DNA of 64,000 nucleotides from Lachnospiraceae bacterium (GTDB lineage Bacteria; Bacillota; Clostridia; Lachnospirales; Lachnospiraceae), in NCBI GenBank assembly GCA_025758065.1, contig CP107199.1, positions 3,383,501-3,447,500 on the forward strand, read 5' to 3'. Under the pieces are notes generated by a model. That model saw only the letters and a program-made list of their open reading frames with translations. It was not told where the DNA came from and searched no databases. Within the stretch, counting starts at the first letter, position 1. Every line of letters starts with the position of its first letter. This document shows, piece by piece, positions 36,524 to 44,821 of this stretch. The position numbers and the translations under genes were made by a program.

Positions 36524-37551
36524 TACCGATTATTCCCCTTTCGTGTATTTTTCACTGCCGGAGCTTTTCTTTCCCCTCTGACGGTCTTTGACGCTGCTTT
36601 TTTCTCATAATCATCGTATGCCTTGACGATCTTCTGCACCAGAGGATGACGGACCACGTCAGAACTGGTCAGATAGCAGAAGCCAATATCATCAATGTTT
36701 TTAAGAACCTTTAAGGCTGTATCAAGACCTGAGGTGGCACCGGAAGGAAGGTCCTTCTGGGTCTGGTCTCCGGTGATGATCACCTTGGAGCCAAAACCGA
36801 TCCTTGTTAAGAACATCTTCATCTGGGCTGGTGTGGTATTCTGTGCCTCGTCCAGAATAATATACGCATTATCCAGAGTACGTCCTCGCATATATGCAAG
36901 GGGTGCTACTTCAATAAGACCCTTTTCTGAATTATGCTGATAGCTTTCTGCCCCCATGATCTGATATAAAGCATCATATAATGGCCGCAGATAAGGGTCG
37001 ATCTTGCTTTGTAGATCACCAGGGAGGAAGCCTAACTTCTCCCCTGCTTCTATAGCCGGTCTTGTAAGGATGATCCGCCCTACTTCCCCGTTTTTAAATG
37101 CCTGAATGGCCATAGCCATAGCAAGATAAGTCTTACCTGTACCAGCCGGGCCAATACCAAATACGATCATCTTCTTGCGGATCGAGTCCACGTAATGTTT
37201 CTGGCCTAAGGTCTTTGGCTTCACCGGTTTTCCCATAATAGTACGGCAGATAATGTCCTTGTCTATTTCTAAGATCTGATCATCATTTTCCGTAAAGGAA
37301 AGGGACAATGCATAGTCCACATTTTGTTCCGTAATGGTATTGCCCCGCATAGAAAGCTGTATCAGATTATTAAATACGCTTTTTGCCTGACCAATGGTTT
37401 TTTCCGGGCCGATCAGCTTGATCTCGCCGTCTCTGGCGATCATAGTCACATGAAGAGTCCGTTCTATTTTCTTTAAATATGCATCAAACTGCCCGCAGAC
37501 ATTTCTTTCATGTTCTGCCGGGATGTCGATCATGGTTTCAATCACACTCAT
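36523..37551 (-). CDS. phoH: PhoH-like ATPase
   Basis: Cytoplasmic P-loop ATPase of the PhoH family, often encoded with ybeY and thought to work on RNA. An N-terminal KH-like region (about 1-110) precedes the ATPase, with Walker A FGIGPAGTGKTYLAMAMA (about 131-148), RPAIEAGEKLGFLPGDLQ, Walker B AYIILDEAQNTTPAQMKMFLT and TGDQTQKDLP. The C terminus is basic. It lies 70 bases after yqfD; a short repeat occupies that gap. Confidence 0.94.
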   Translation of the reverse strand: MSVIETMIDIPAEHERNVCGQFDAYLKKIERTLHVTMIARDGEIKLIGPEKTIGQAKSVFNNLIQLSMRGNTITEQNVDYALSLSFTENDDQILEIDKDIICRTIMGKPVKPKTLGQKHYVDSIRKKMIVFGIGPAGTGKTYLAMAMAIQAFKNGEVGRIILTRPAIEAGEKLGFLPGDLQSKIDPYLRPLYDALYQIMGAESYQHNSEKGLIEVAPLAYMRGRTLDNAYIILDEAQNTTPAQMKMFLTRIGFGSKVIITGDQTQKDLPSGATSGLDTALKVLKNIDDIGFCYLTSSDVVRHPLVQKIVKAYDDYEKKAASKTVRGERKAPAVKNTRKGNNR

Positions 37552-37595
37552 CCGTCTGTTTAATCTCCTTGGGTCTTTCCTGCAGCGCCTGTACC

Positions 37596-37625
37596 AGTAC
37601 AGTTATTTACGAAACAATGTACTAG
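37596..37625. repeat. Single arm of the fold-back repeat
   Basis: The 30-base sequence agtacagttatttacgaaac ... gtactag matches the right arm of the 14267-14431 element with one base change. It overlaps the yqfD stop codon, so the insertion appears to have set the present C terminus or landed exactly at the gene end. Confidence 0.75.
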
Positions 37626-38854
37626 TGTGCTGCAGATATGCTGCTTTCAGAAACAGGTGCCCTGACCGCTGCCGGCTCTATAACCGTCAGCTTCCCGCTG
37701 ATCCTGTAACCAGATATATTCTTTTCTATTTTATCATTATTTTCAAGAATTTGTACCCCTTTTTCCTTTAATTTTTCAACAAATTGGCGATTTGTTTCTG
37801 AAGCTGTCTGTTCCAGTTCTGCCTCTGTATAGCCTTTCTCATAAACCGTCATATATTCCCCTGTTATCTTTCCCACAAAAAGAGGCAGATAAAAGCTGGA
37901 AAACAGTCTGCACTGGATCATATCTACAGTATAATCCCAGTTTTCTTTATTTTCACTTTTCCCTGACCGGGGCATAAGAAATGAAAATGAAAAAGGACCT
38001 ATGATCAGGCGCAGACCGTACCGTTTCTTTCCTGCAGGATAACGTACTTTCCGTATCAATGGCATTTCTTTTACATATGTTTTCCCTGTTTCTGCCAGAA
38101 TCTCCCCCTGGGACTGTACATAAAAAACAGATACCTCTTTCTCATCATCACCGATCACAGGTACCCGGCCGCTGACAAGGATCTGTCCCGGCTCTATTTT
38201 TTCTCCTTTCTTCACCTTAGGTACTCCCTGGCGCACCATAATATAAGTAATGGTTCCTGACACATTTGATACCAGGTCGCAAGCCTCTTCTTCCACAGCT
38301 GTTTTATCCTGTATGATCTTATTTTCCTTGATCTGGATCACCAGTCTTGTTCCTGATACTCTGGCAGATACCCAGGTGATCTGCGGAAAAGCTTCCCTCA
38401 TTCCAGCTTCTAACGCTTCACAATCCACATTTTTCTTTTTCATGCCATATTTAATATTCTGCATATCCAGATAACGTACCAGTGTATCTGCAGAATAATG
38501 ATAATTTCCCTGAAAATGGATATCCCATAAAAAAAGAGACATGATATACAAAAGAAGAAAAAAACTGAAAAATCCCGCAGCTGCATACCACCGTTTTTGA
38601 TTCCTGCGAAGAAAAAAAGGCAGTCCCCTTCGCTCACAGATGCGCAGTCTGACACCAGCTCCCCTGACACAGTCTTTCAGACGGAACACATCTTTTAGAA
38701 AAAGACAACACTGGTATTGCCCTTTATCCAGGCACACCAGTTCCCATATGAATACCCCGTTTATCCTGCACCTTTCCAGAAAATATTCCGGACTGATGCT
38801 TTTTATATGTATTCTTACATAGCCCTTAAACAAGCGAAACAGCCACCAGAGCAT
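37622..38854 (-). CDS. yqfD: Sporulation protein YqfD
   Basis: A mother-cell sporulation protein, 410 residues. It has an N-terminal soluble part with CVRGAGVRLRICERRGLPFF, a membrane helix (AAGFFSFFLLLYIMSLFLW, about 92-110), and an extracytoplasmic part with WVSARVSGTRLVIQIKE and VSGTITYIMVRQGVPKVKKGE, matching the YqfD family. Known family members are needed for efficient engulfment or spore formation. It follows yqfC by 16 bases. The stop codon lies within a dispersed repeat. Confidence 0.9.
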   Translation of the reverse strand: MLWWLFRLFKGYVRIHIKSISPEYFLERCRINGVFIWELVCLDKGQYQCCLFLKDVFRLKDCVRGAGVRLRICERRGLPFFLRRNQKRWYAAAGFFSFFLLLYIMSLFLWDIHFQGNYHYSADTLVRYLDMQNIKYGMKKKNVDCEALEAGMREAFPQITWVSARVSGTRLVIQIKENKIIQDKTAVEEEACDLVSNVSGTITYIMVRQGVPKVKKGEKIEPGQILVSGRVPVIGDDEKEVSVFYVQSQGEILAETGKTYVKEMPLIRKVRYPAGKKRYGLRLIIGPFSFSFLMPRSGKSENKENWDYTVDMIQCRLFSSFYLPLFVGKITGEYMTVYEKGYTEAELEQTASETNRQFVEKLKEKGVQILENNDKIEKNISGYRISGKLTVIEPAAVRAPVSESSISAAH

Positions 38855-38870
38855 CCTTACACCGCCTTTT

Positions 38871-39176
38871 TTAACAACATAAAAATTCCACTGACTGTAT
38901 TTGTCCTGTTATTTTCAGGACATCCTGTGTATAAGTCTCTATTTCCAGATGCAGTCCCTTAAACACCACCACACAATCTGCTGCTTTTATTTTTATATAC
39001 AGATCTGTGTAAATAAGAAGGCTCCTGAAATTTTCCACTACTGTCTCATAAGGGCCTGTAAAATGAAGCAGGATATCTCCCATCATCACATCCCTTGGAA
39101 GACCAAGAGCTTCCACTACAGCCCTTTTTCTATCCTCTCTCATACCACTTCTCCCAGAGCCCTTTCTTTTCATCAT
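38871..39176 (-). CDS. yqfC: YqfC-family sporulation protein
   Basis: A 101-residue protein with the conserved sequence ALGLPRDVMMGDILLHFTGPY and later IKAADCVVVFKGLHLEI, which is the YqfC (YabP/YqfC) family pattern. In Bacillus, yqfC and yqfD form a sigma-E operon. Here yqfC heads the yqfC-yqfD-phoH-ybeY-yerB run. The N terminus is strongly basic. It diverges from the plus-strand DUF4397 gene, and the 107 bases between the two starts must hold both promoters. Confidence 0.88.
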   Translation of the reverse strand: MMKRKGSGRSGMREDRKRAVVEALGLPRDVMMGDILLHFTGPYETVVENFRSLLIYTDLYIKIKAADCVVVFKGLHLEIETYTQDVLKITGQIQSVEFLCC

Positions 39177-39283
39177 TATATGACAGTACTGCCCACAGAA
39201 TACATGTTCTTCCGGAATCTTTCTGCACCTATTTTTCGATCCAGGAATATCTTATAGGGAAAGTATTTCTCTGTGAGGTTTTT

Positions 39284-40252
39284 ATGAATTCCAAGTTGAA
39301 TCCTGCTTCTGAAACCATTTCCATGGTAAAAGCAGCTCAGACAAACGAAGAAGATATTCCGGTAGCCCCACTGCCAAATCCTGGAGAAGGCGGACCTGTA
39401 TATGACGATTCCATGGATAACAACTCCGGTGGAAACGGTTCTTTTGGTGATGACCTTAGTTCCATTCCCGTCATTCCGCTGCCAAATCCTGGAGAAGGCG
39501 GGCCCGTATACAATGGACCTGATCACAACCGTCCATCTGGTAGTATGTGGCAGCCGGGGCATTCTCATGTTCCTGTATACCGTCCTGTTTTCCCGTCTAA
39601 CGGCTCTATTACCATTTTTCCAGGCATCGGCTTTCCATGTTATAACTGCACCACTTCCTCCAGCCTGGGGCGGGTACGCATTTTAAATGCTTCCTCCGGT
39701 TATCCGCCATTTAATGTATCTTTAGGAAACTGGCGCATAGGAGAACAACTGGATAACGGTGATCTCACAAGCTACGTACAGGCTTCTTCCGGTTTCCAGA
39801 CTGTTACTGTATCCGGTACTAACGGCTATATTTATATCCAGAAAATGATCACCATCCGTTCCGGTTCTGCATCAACAGTAGCTATCATCAATACCAGTAC
39901 AGGACTTGATCTGTTAGAAATATCTGATCTTTCCTGTAATGGACCGTCCGGCACCACCTGCATCAGAGCCTGCAACCTTTCCCCGGACCTTGGACCTTTT
40001 GACGTAGCTTTAGAAAACCGGGGCAATTCCTACCGCACCTTCACTAATGTCCGTTTCCAGGAAGTGACCCCATTCTCCAGCTTTGCAGCAGGCTGGTATT
40101 CAATCTACGTATTCCGCACCAATGCGTTTAATAACAGCAATGCCATTGCTGCAGCTTCTGCCTCTCTTAAAGCAGGGAAATCTTACACCCTTTATATGTT
40201 TAACGATCCTTCCAATACTGGTGGACTGCGGACACTGATCTTATCAAATTAA
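39284..40252 (+). CDS. DUF4397-domain protein with N-terminal tandem repeat
   Basis: A 322-residue protein, the only clear plus-strand gene in the first 46 kb. The start is ATG at 39284, five bases after GAGG; the frame is open farther upstream but that part overlaps yqfC. The N terminus has two copies of PLPNPGEGGPVY, about 38 residues apart, in a Gly/Asn/Pro-rich linker. The rest contains two DUF4397 repeats (VRILNASSGYPPFNVSLGNW and the related IRACNLSPDLGPFDVALENR), beta-rich modules of about 110 residues. No signal peptide is seen at this start, so surface location is uncertain; a role in the spore or cell envelope is only a guess. Confidence 0.82.
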   Translation: MNSKLNPASETISMVKAAQTNEEDIPVAPLPNPGEGGPVYDDSMDNNSGGNGSFGDDLSSIPVIPLPNPGEGGPVYNGPDHNRPSGSMWQPGHSHVPVYRPVFPSNGSITIFPGIGFPCYNCTTSSSLGRVRILNASSGYPPFNVSLGNWRIGEQLDNGDLTSYVQASSGFQTVTVSGTNGYIYIQKMITIRSGSASTVAIINTSTGLDLLEISDLSCNGPSGTTCIRACNLSPDLGPFDVALENRGNSYRTFTNVRFQEVTPFSSFAAGWYSIYVFRTNAFNNSNAIAAASASLKAGKSYTLYMFNDPSNTGGLRTLILSN

Positions 40253-40265
40253 TAAAATGATGTAA

Positions 40266-40326
40266 GTGTCAAAAGTATAAATTGCGTTTGTGCTCGCACA
40301 AATAAGCAATTTATACTTATTGACAC
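40266..40326. terminator. Bidirectional terminator between DUF4397 gene and cbiG
   Basis: A long, nearly perfect hairpin: GTGTCAA-AGTATAAATTGC on the left pairs with GCAATTTATACT-TTGACAC on the right, with an inner TTTGTGC/GCACAAA stem. It lies between two convergent stop codons. Its length (about 27 paired bases) is more than a terminator needs and recalls a small palindromic repeat. Confidence 0.8.
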
Positions 40327-40350
40327 GCCGATTGTTTATTCATCTCCGGC

Positions 40351-41460
40351 TCAGTTCTGCAATGGCAGAAATGCCTGTGTCTTATCTTGCACCGTTCCAA
40401 AACCTTTTAAAAAATCAAGTTCCCCCTGCCATTCCAATGCTGCAGCTATGGTGATCCCATCTCCTGCCTGCTTGCCCACCAGTAATCTTCCCCCTTGTGC
40501 GCAAGCTGCCCGTTCACATACATTTCCTACCCCAATCTGTCTCTTTACAAAGGCAGATTCTTTAAAATCACCTGGAACCTGGTTTAACTGCTCTGGTGTA
40601 TAAAAACGCTGCTCGCAATACGGTTCCATACAAAATACCTGTTTTAATCCTAATACTGCAGGTTCATCCTGTTTTACATCTACAGAAGCAATGGCTTTTA
40701 CTGCCAGAGGATCGATCTTATGTACCTTTAAGAAAGCACAGACTTTTTCTTTCATATATTCCGGATCTGTTTCTCTGCGGCATCCTACGCCAAGAATTAC
40801 CGCCTTTGGGACAAGACGCAGGCTATCTGACATAAGTTCAGTGTTTACCGTGATCTGGATATTTTTTTCCAGGTGTTTTCCTAATATAAAACCTTCCGGC
40901 AGTGTTTTTAAAGGCAGGTCACTGAAAACGCCAATGTGTTTTCCTTCCAACACTGCTGCCGATATGTTTTTCGCTTCTTTGCGGTCTGTGATCACCATAT
41001 GATAAACTGACGCAAACAGATCCACTGCAAATTTTCCATTTACATCCGTTGCCGTAGTGATCACTGGTGTTGATCTCAGCCACTCTGCTATGCGCCTTGC
41101 CAGTCCGTTTGCTCCCCCTACATGTCCTGATAGCAAAGGGATCACAAACTGCGCTCCTTCATCCACTGAGACTACCGGCGGATCCGTCATTTTATCCCTT
41201 ACCCAAGGAGCGATGGCCCGTACTGCAATGCCTGCTGCGCTGACAAAGATCATTCCCCGTTTTTCTGCAAACATCCGGCCTGTCCACTGGGAAAGTGGCT
41301 CTCCTCCCGGTTCTTTCATTCCTTCTTTTTTCCATTCTTCTCTTAAAAAACGTCCCGGAACTACTGCCTCGCATTCTCCTCCGGCTTCTCTTAACTTATG
41401 AAAAAGGCGTCTGCATACCCAGGCGCCCCGTTCTGTAAAACAGATCACTGCATATTTCAT
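40351..41460 (-). CDS. cbiG: Cobalt-precorrin 5A hydrolase CbiG
   Basis: Enzyme of the anaerobic cobalamin pathway that opens the delta-lactone of cobalt-precorrin 5A and releases acetaldehyde. The 369-residue protein has the N-terminal and middle CbiG domains (AEKRGMIFVSAAGIAVRAIA, PLLSGHVGGANGLARRIAEW) and the C-terminal domain (VILGVGCRRETDPEYM, VKAIASVDVKQDEPAVLGL, GNVCERAACAQGGRLLVGKQ). No other cob/cbi gene is in the window, and no B12 box was found in the 195-base leader, so it is separated from its pathway. Confidence 0.92.
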   Translation of the reverse strand: MKYAVICFTERGAWVCRRLFHKLREAGGECEAVVPGRFLREEWKKEGMKEPGGEPLSQWTGRMFAEKRGMIFVSAAGIAVRAIAPWVRDKMTDPPVVSVDEGAQFVIPLLSGHVGGANGLARRIAEWLRSTPVITTATDVNGKFAVDLFASVYHMVITDRKEAKNISAAVLEGKHIGVFSDLPLKTLPEGFILGKHLEKNIQITVNTELMSDSLRLVPKAVILGVGCRRETDPEYMKEKVCAFLKVHKIDPLAVKAIASVDVKQDEPAVLGLKQVFCMEPYCEQRFYTPEQLNQVPGDFKESAFVKRQIGVGNVCERAACAQGGRLLVGKQAGDGITIAAALEWQGELDFLKGFGTVQDKTQAFLPLQN

Positions 41461-41655
41461 CCTGCTACCTGTACTTTCTAAAATCGGTCAGTTGATCTTT
41501 TGTATTCTAAAAACATTCGTAATCCTCTCATTTTTCTTCAAAAAATGGCTTCTTACTCATGTTTTTGGCGGATCCCAAGTTCAAAATCCTCCTGCAAGCA
41601 AGCCCTCGTCGGATTTCAGATCTTTTGGTCCTGGTGTCATCAGTATACTGGATTT

Positions 41656-41868
41656 TCAGCTTCCTTTCAATGCTTCCTCTTTTAATTGTCTCTTCCGTCC
41701 TGTGATCATACCGCCAATACGGCCACTTTCCTTGGAAGTAAGGCTTTTCCAGCCCTTTTGCAACACTTTCTCATCCAATCCCAGTTCCTGGGCAATCTCA
41801 AATTTCAACTGTTCGTCTGGTGTCATATTGTGAACGTCAAATTCTTTTTTCTTTTTTGATTTCCCCAT
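41656..41868 (-). CDS. Small acid-soluble spore protein, alpha/beta type (SspF-like)
   Basis: A 70-residue protein starting at MGKSKKKKEF with AAGGAG nine bases upstream. The segment KFEIAQELGLDEKVLQKGW followed by LTSKESGRIGGMITGRK follows the alpha/beta SASP pattern (E-I-A-x-E-L-G, G-W, then S-x-E-x-G-x-I-G-G). These proteins coat and protect spore DNA. The very basic N terminus differs from the major SASPs, so this is a minor or divergent member. It is a single-gene unit. Confidence 0.78.
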   Translation of the reverse strand: MGKSKKKKEFDVHNMTPDEQLKFEIAQELGLDEKVLQKGWKSLTSKESGRIGGMITGRKRQLKEEALKGS

Positions 41869-41997
41869 AAATCTATGCTCCTTATATAATGATGTATTTT
41901 TCATCGGTCTGTTATAAGAAGTATGTCCTTTTAGGAAAGAAATAATTCAATAACATACAAAGCATGCAACTGGCAGTTTTTTCCAAATGTATAACAA

Positions 41998-42029
41998 AAA
42001 AGAGCAGTCCCACAGGGAACCACTCTTTC
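41998..42029 (-). terminator. Terminator distal to ispH-rpsA
   Basis: On the minus strand, GAGTGGTTCCC, a TGT loop and GGGACTGCTC are followed by TTTTTTG, a typical Rho-independent terminator. A second stem lies between it and the gene. Confidence 0.85.
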
Positions 42030-42046
42030 ATCACGTCATACACATG

Positions 42047-42071
42047 GGGAACGCGCCACTGACGCGTTCCC
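42047..42071 (-). terminator. GC-rich stem after ispH-rpsA
   Basis: Perfect stem GGGAACGCG / CGCGTTCCC with a seven-base loop directly after the ispH-rpsA stop. It lacks a T run of its own and acts with the next stem at 41998-42029, giving a tandem terminator. Confidence 0.65.
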
Positions 42072-42088
42072 TGATCTGCATTCAGTTA

Positions 42089-44065
42089 TTACTTTGCGTA
42101 AGAATTAATGTCTACATCTGCAACATCCTCATTCTGTGGAGCTGCCTGAAGAGCCTTTACACTTAAGCTGATCTTGTGATCATCTTCATTGAAATCTACA
42201 ACCTTAGCCTCGATCTCCTGGCCGATCTTTAATACATCAGCTGGTTTCTCGATATGCTCTCTGGAAATCTGGGATACATGAAGCAGTGCGTCAACACCTG
42301 GCTCTAACTCTACGAAAGCGCCAAAGTCAGTCATACGAGCAACACGTCCAGTCACTACGCTGCCTGCTGCATACTTCTCAGCTGCATGTGCCCAAGGATT
42401 AGCCTCTGGGAACTTTAAGCTTAATGCGATCTTCTCGCCCTGGATATCTTTGATCAGAACAGTTACTTTATCACCGGACTTGAATACCTTCTTAGGATTC
42501 TCAACGCGGCCCCAGCTCATCTCTGAGATATGAAGCAGACCATCAGCTCCGCCTAAGTCAATGAATGCACCGAAGTCTGTTACATTCTTAACAGTTCCTT
42601 CTACCTTATCACCAACCTGGATCTTGGAGAACAGCTCTTCTTTCAGTTTAGTCTTTTCAGCAACTAATAACTGCTTTCTATCGCCAATGATTCTTCTTCT
42701 CTTAGGATTGAACTCAGTAATTACAAACTGGATCTCCTGTCCTGCATACTTGGAAAGATCCTTCTCATAAGTATCAGATACAAGGCTTGCCGGGATAAAT
42801 ACTCTGGAGCCTTCTACTTCAACGCTTAAACCGCCATCTAATACCTGAGCTACTTTCGCAGTCAGAACTTCCTGATTCTCAAATGCCTCTTCCAGACGCT
42901 TATTGCCTCTGTCAGCTGCCATACGCTTGTAAGATAAGGATACCATGCCAACACCATCGTTCAGCTTGATAACCTTAGCTTCCATTTCTTCACCAACCTG
43001 TACCTTGGTAGTTAAATCTACACTATTGTCATTGCTGTACTCGTCACGGGTGATAACGCCCTCAGACTTGTTGCCCGCAATGCTCAGAATAATCTCATCT
43101 TTATTAACTTCGATGACCTGACCGGTAACTATCTCTCCTGTACGTATTGGTTTGGTGGATTCTTCCTCTTCCTTTAATAACTCTGCAAAACTCTGCTCTG
43201 CCATTCTGGTATGAACCTCCTCAATAATCTTTTTTGGGGTGGATGCCCCAGCTGTAATACCTACGCTGCGCACAGAAGATACACTGTCAGGATCTAAATC
43301 GCCGAGTGTCTGAATGTAAAATGTGTTTTCACATTCCTTGAGACAGATTTCGTAAAGCTTCTGGGTGTTGGAAGAATGTCTGCCACCAATGACGATCATA
43401 GCCTCCACCGAAGATGCGATACGTGCTGCCTCCACTTGTCTTTCCTGTGTTGCATTGCAAATCGTATTTAAAACACTACTATCATAACCCTTTTTCAAAA
43501 TTTTTTCAACTAATTCTTGAAATTTGTTGTAATTAAATGTCGTCTGGGATACGATACAAAGCTTTTTCCCCTCTGGAAGGTTATATTCTTTTGCATCAGC
43601 CTCATTTTCTATAACTACAGTGTCACCATTTCCCCATCCACGGATGCCTTCTACCTCCGGATGTATTGGACTGCCGATAATAACGACCGCTTCCCCGGCG
43701 CCTGAATGTTCATCTACGATCTTGTGGATCTTTTTTACAAAGGGACAGGTGGCATCTACAACATTTACCTTCCGTGAATTTAAAATATCATAAATGTAAC
43801 GGCTTACCCCGTGAGAGCGGATGACCACAGTTCCCTGTCCTTCTGGAAGGTTTTTAAGGTCTTCCTCTGTATCTAATACCCTGACTCCCTTTTCTTCCAG
43901 ATCACGGACCACTTCTTCATTGTGGATGATCGGGCCATAAGTATAAATGGGACCCTGGGCTTTTCCCTCATTTACAGCCTTGATCTGCTCATAGACCCGT
44001 TCCACTGCACGCTCTACCCCAAAGCAGAATCCGGCACTTTTTGCGACAATGACCTGACGCTCCAT
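42089..44065 (-). CDS. ispH: IspH (HMBPP reductase) fused to ribosomal protein S1-type domains
   Basis: A two-part protein of 658 residues. Residues 1 to about 280 are 4-hydroxy-3-methylbut-2-enyl diphosphate reductase, the last step of the MEP isoprenoid pathway, with AKSAGFCFGVERAV (first cluster cysteine), VDATCPFVKKIH and TICNATQERQ. From about 300 four S1 RNA-binding domains follow (TGQVIEVNKDEIIL, TAKVAQVLDGGLSV, EGTVKNVTDFGAFIDLGGAD and TGRVARMTDFGAFVELEPGV). This fusion is well known in Clostridia. The start is the ATG at 44065, nine bases after GGAGG and overlapping the cmk stop (TAATG). Confidence 0.96.
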   Translation of the reverse strand: MERQVIVAKSAGFCFGVERAVERVYEQIKAVNEGKAQGPIYTYGPIIHNEEVVRDLEEKGVRVLDTEEDLKNLPEGQGTVVIRSHGVSRYIYDILNSRKVNVVDATCPFVKKIHKIVDEHSGAGEAVVIIGSPIHPEVEGIRGWGNGDTVVIENEADAKEYNLPEGKKLCIVSQTTFNYNKFQELVEKILKKGYDSSVLNTICNATQERQVEAARIASSVEAMIVIGGRHSSNTQKLYEICLKECENTFYIQTLGDLDPDSVSSVRSVGITAGASTPKKIIEEVHTRMAEQSFAELLKEEEESTKPIRTGEIVTGQVIEVNKDEIILSIAGNKSEGVITRDEYSNDNSVDLTTKVQVGEEMEAKVIKLNDGVGMVSLSYKRMAADRGNKRLEEAFENQEVLTAKVAQVLDGGLSVEVEGSRVFIPASLVSDTYEKDLSKYAGQEIQFVITEFNPKRRRIIGDRKQLLVAEKTKLKEELFSKIQVGDKVEGTVKNVTDFGAFIDLGGADGLLHISEMSWGRVENPKKVFKSGDKVTVLIKDIQGEKIALSLKFPEANPWAHAAEKYAAGSVVTGRVARMTDFGAFVELEPGVDALLHVSQISREHIEKPADVLKIGQEIEAKVVDFNEDDHKISLSVKALQAAPQNEDVADVDINSYAK

Positions 44066-44757
44066 TATGCACATCCTCCAGCTGCCTTATATCCCTTTTC
44101 ACGGACGATCTTTAAGATTTCCTCTACCACCTGGTCCAGTGTCATAGAAGAAGTATCAAGAAGGACTGCATCCTCTGCCTGTTTTAACGGAGAATGTTCC
44201 CTGTGCATATCCCTGTAATCTCTGTCTTCAATGTCCTTTTCGATCTCTTTTAAATCTGCTTCCATGCCCTTTTCCAGCAATTCCTTATAACGGCGGACCG
44301 CTCTTACCTCTACAGAAGCTGTAAGATAAATCTTCGCAGGTGCATCAGGAAGTACACAGGTTCCAATATCCCTTCCGTCCATGATCACATTTTCCTTAGC
44401 TGCCAACTGTTTCTGAAGTTCTACCAGCTTTTCTCTTACAGGCATATAGCCAGATACTGCAGATGCCATATTGCCTACTTCTTCTGTACGGATCAAACCT
44501 GAAACATCTTCTCCGTTTAAAAGTACCTGCTGTACGCCCTCCTGATAGCGGATCGTCACGTCTACTTCCGGGCATGATCTTCCGATTTCTTCTGCTTCCT
44601 TTGGATCTACCCCCTTTCTTAAGAAATAAAGGGCCATAGCACGATACATTGCCCCTGTGTCAACATATACAAAGCCAAGTTCCTTTGCCACCAGCTTTGC
44701 AATGGTACTTTTTCCAGCTCCTGCTGGTCCGTCTACTGCAATATTAAAATGGTTCAT
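44065..44757 (-). CDS. cmk: Cytidylate kinase
   Basis: Phosphorylates CMP and dCMP. The 230-residue protein has the P-loop GPAGAGKSTIAKLVAKEL (about 10-27), YVDTGAMYRAMALY, MDGRDIGTCVLPDAPAKIYL and RDYRDMHREHSPLKQAEDA. The cmk-ispH-rpsA order is a clostridial signature. Its stop overlaps the next start by one base. Confidence 0.96.
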   Translation of the reverse strand: MNHFNIAVDGPAGAGKSTIAKLVAKELGFVYVDTGAMYRAMALYFLRKGVDPKEAEEIGRSCPEVDVTIRYQEGVQQVLLNGEDVSGLIRTEEVGNMASAVSGYMPVREKLVELQKQLAAKENVIMDGRDIGTCVLPDAPAKIYLTASVEVRAVRRYKELLEKGMEADLKEIEKDIEDRDYRDMHREHSPLKQAEDAVLLDTSSMTLDQVVEEILKIVREKGYKAAGGCA

Positions 44758-44821
44758 CTAGGTATTCTCCTTTAACTTTCATATAGCAATGTCACCTATC
44801 AGACGATATTGCATGTTTTTC

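Noticed and set aside
39095..39283. Longer N terminus for the DUF4397 protein
   Set aside because: The added part overlaps yqfC antisense and has no ribosome site; the ATG at 39284 has GAGG at good spacing.
41461..41655. Cobalamin riboswitch upstream of cbiG
   Set aside because: No B12 box or related conserved element was found on the minus strand in this leader.
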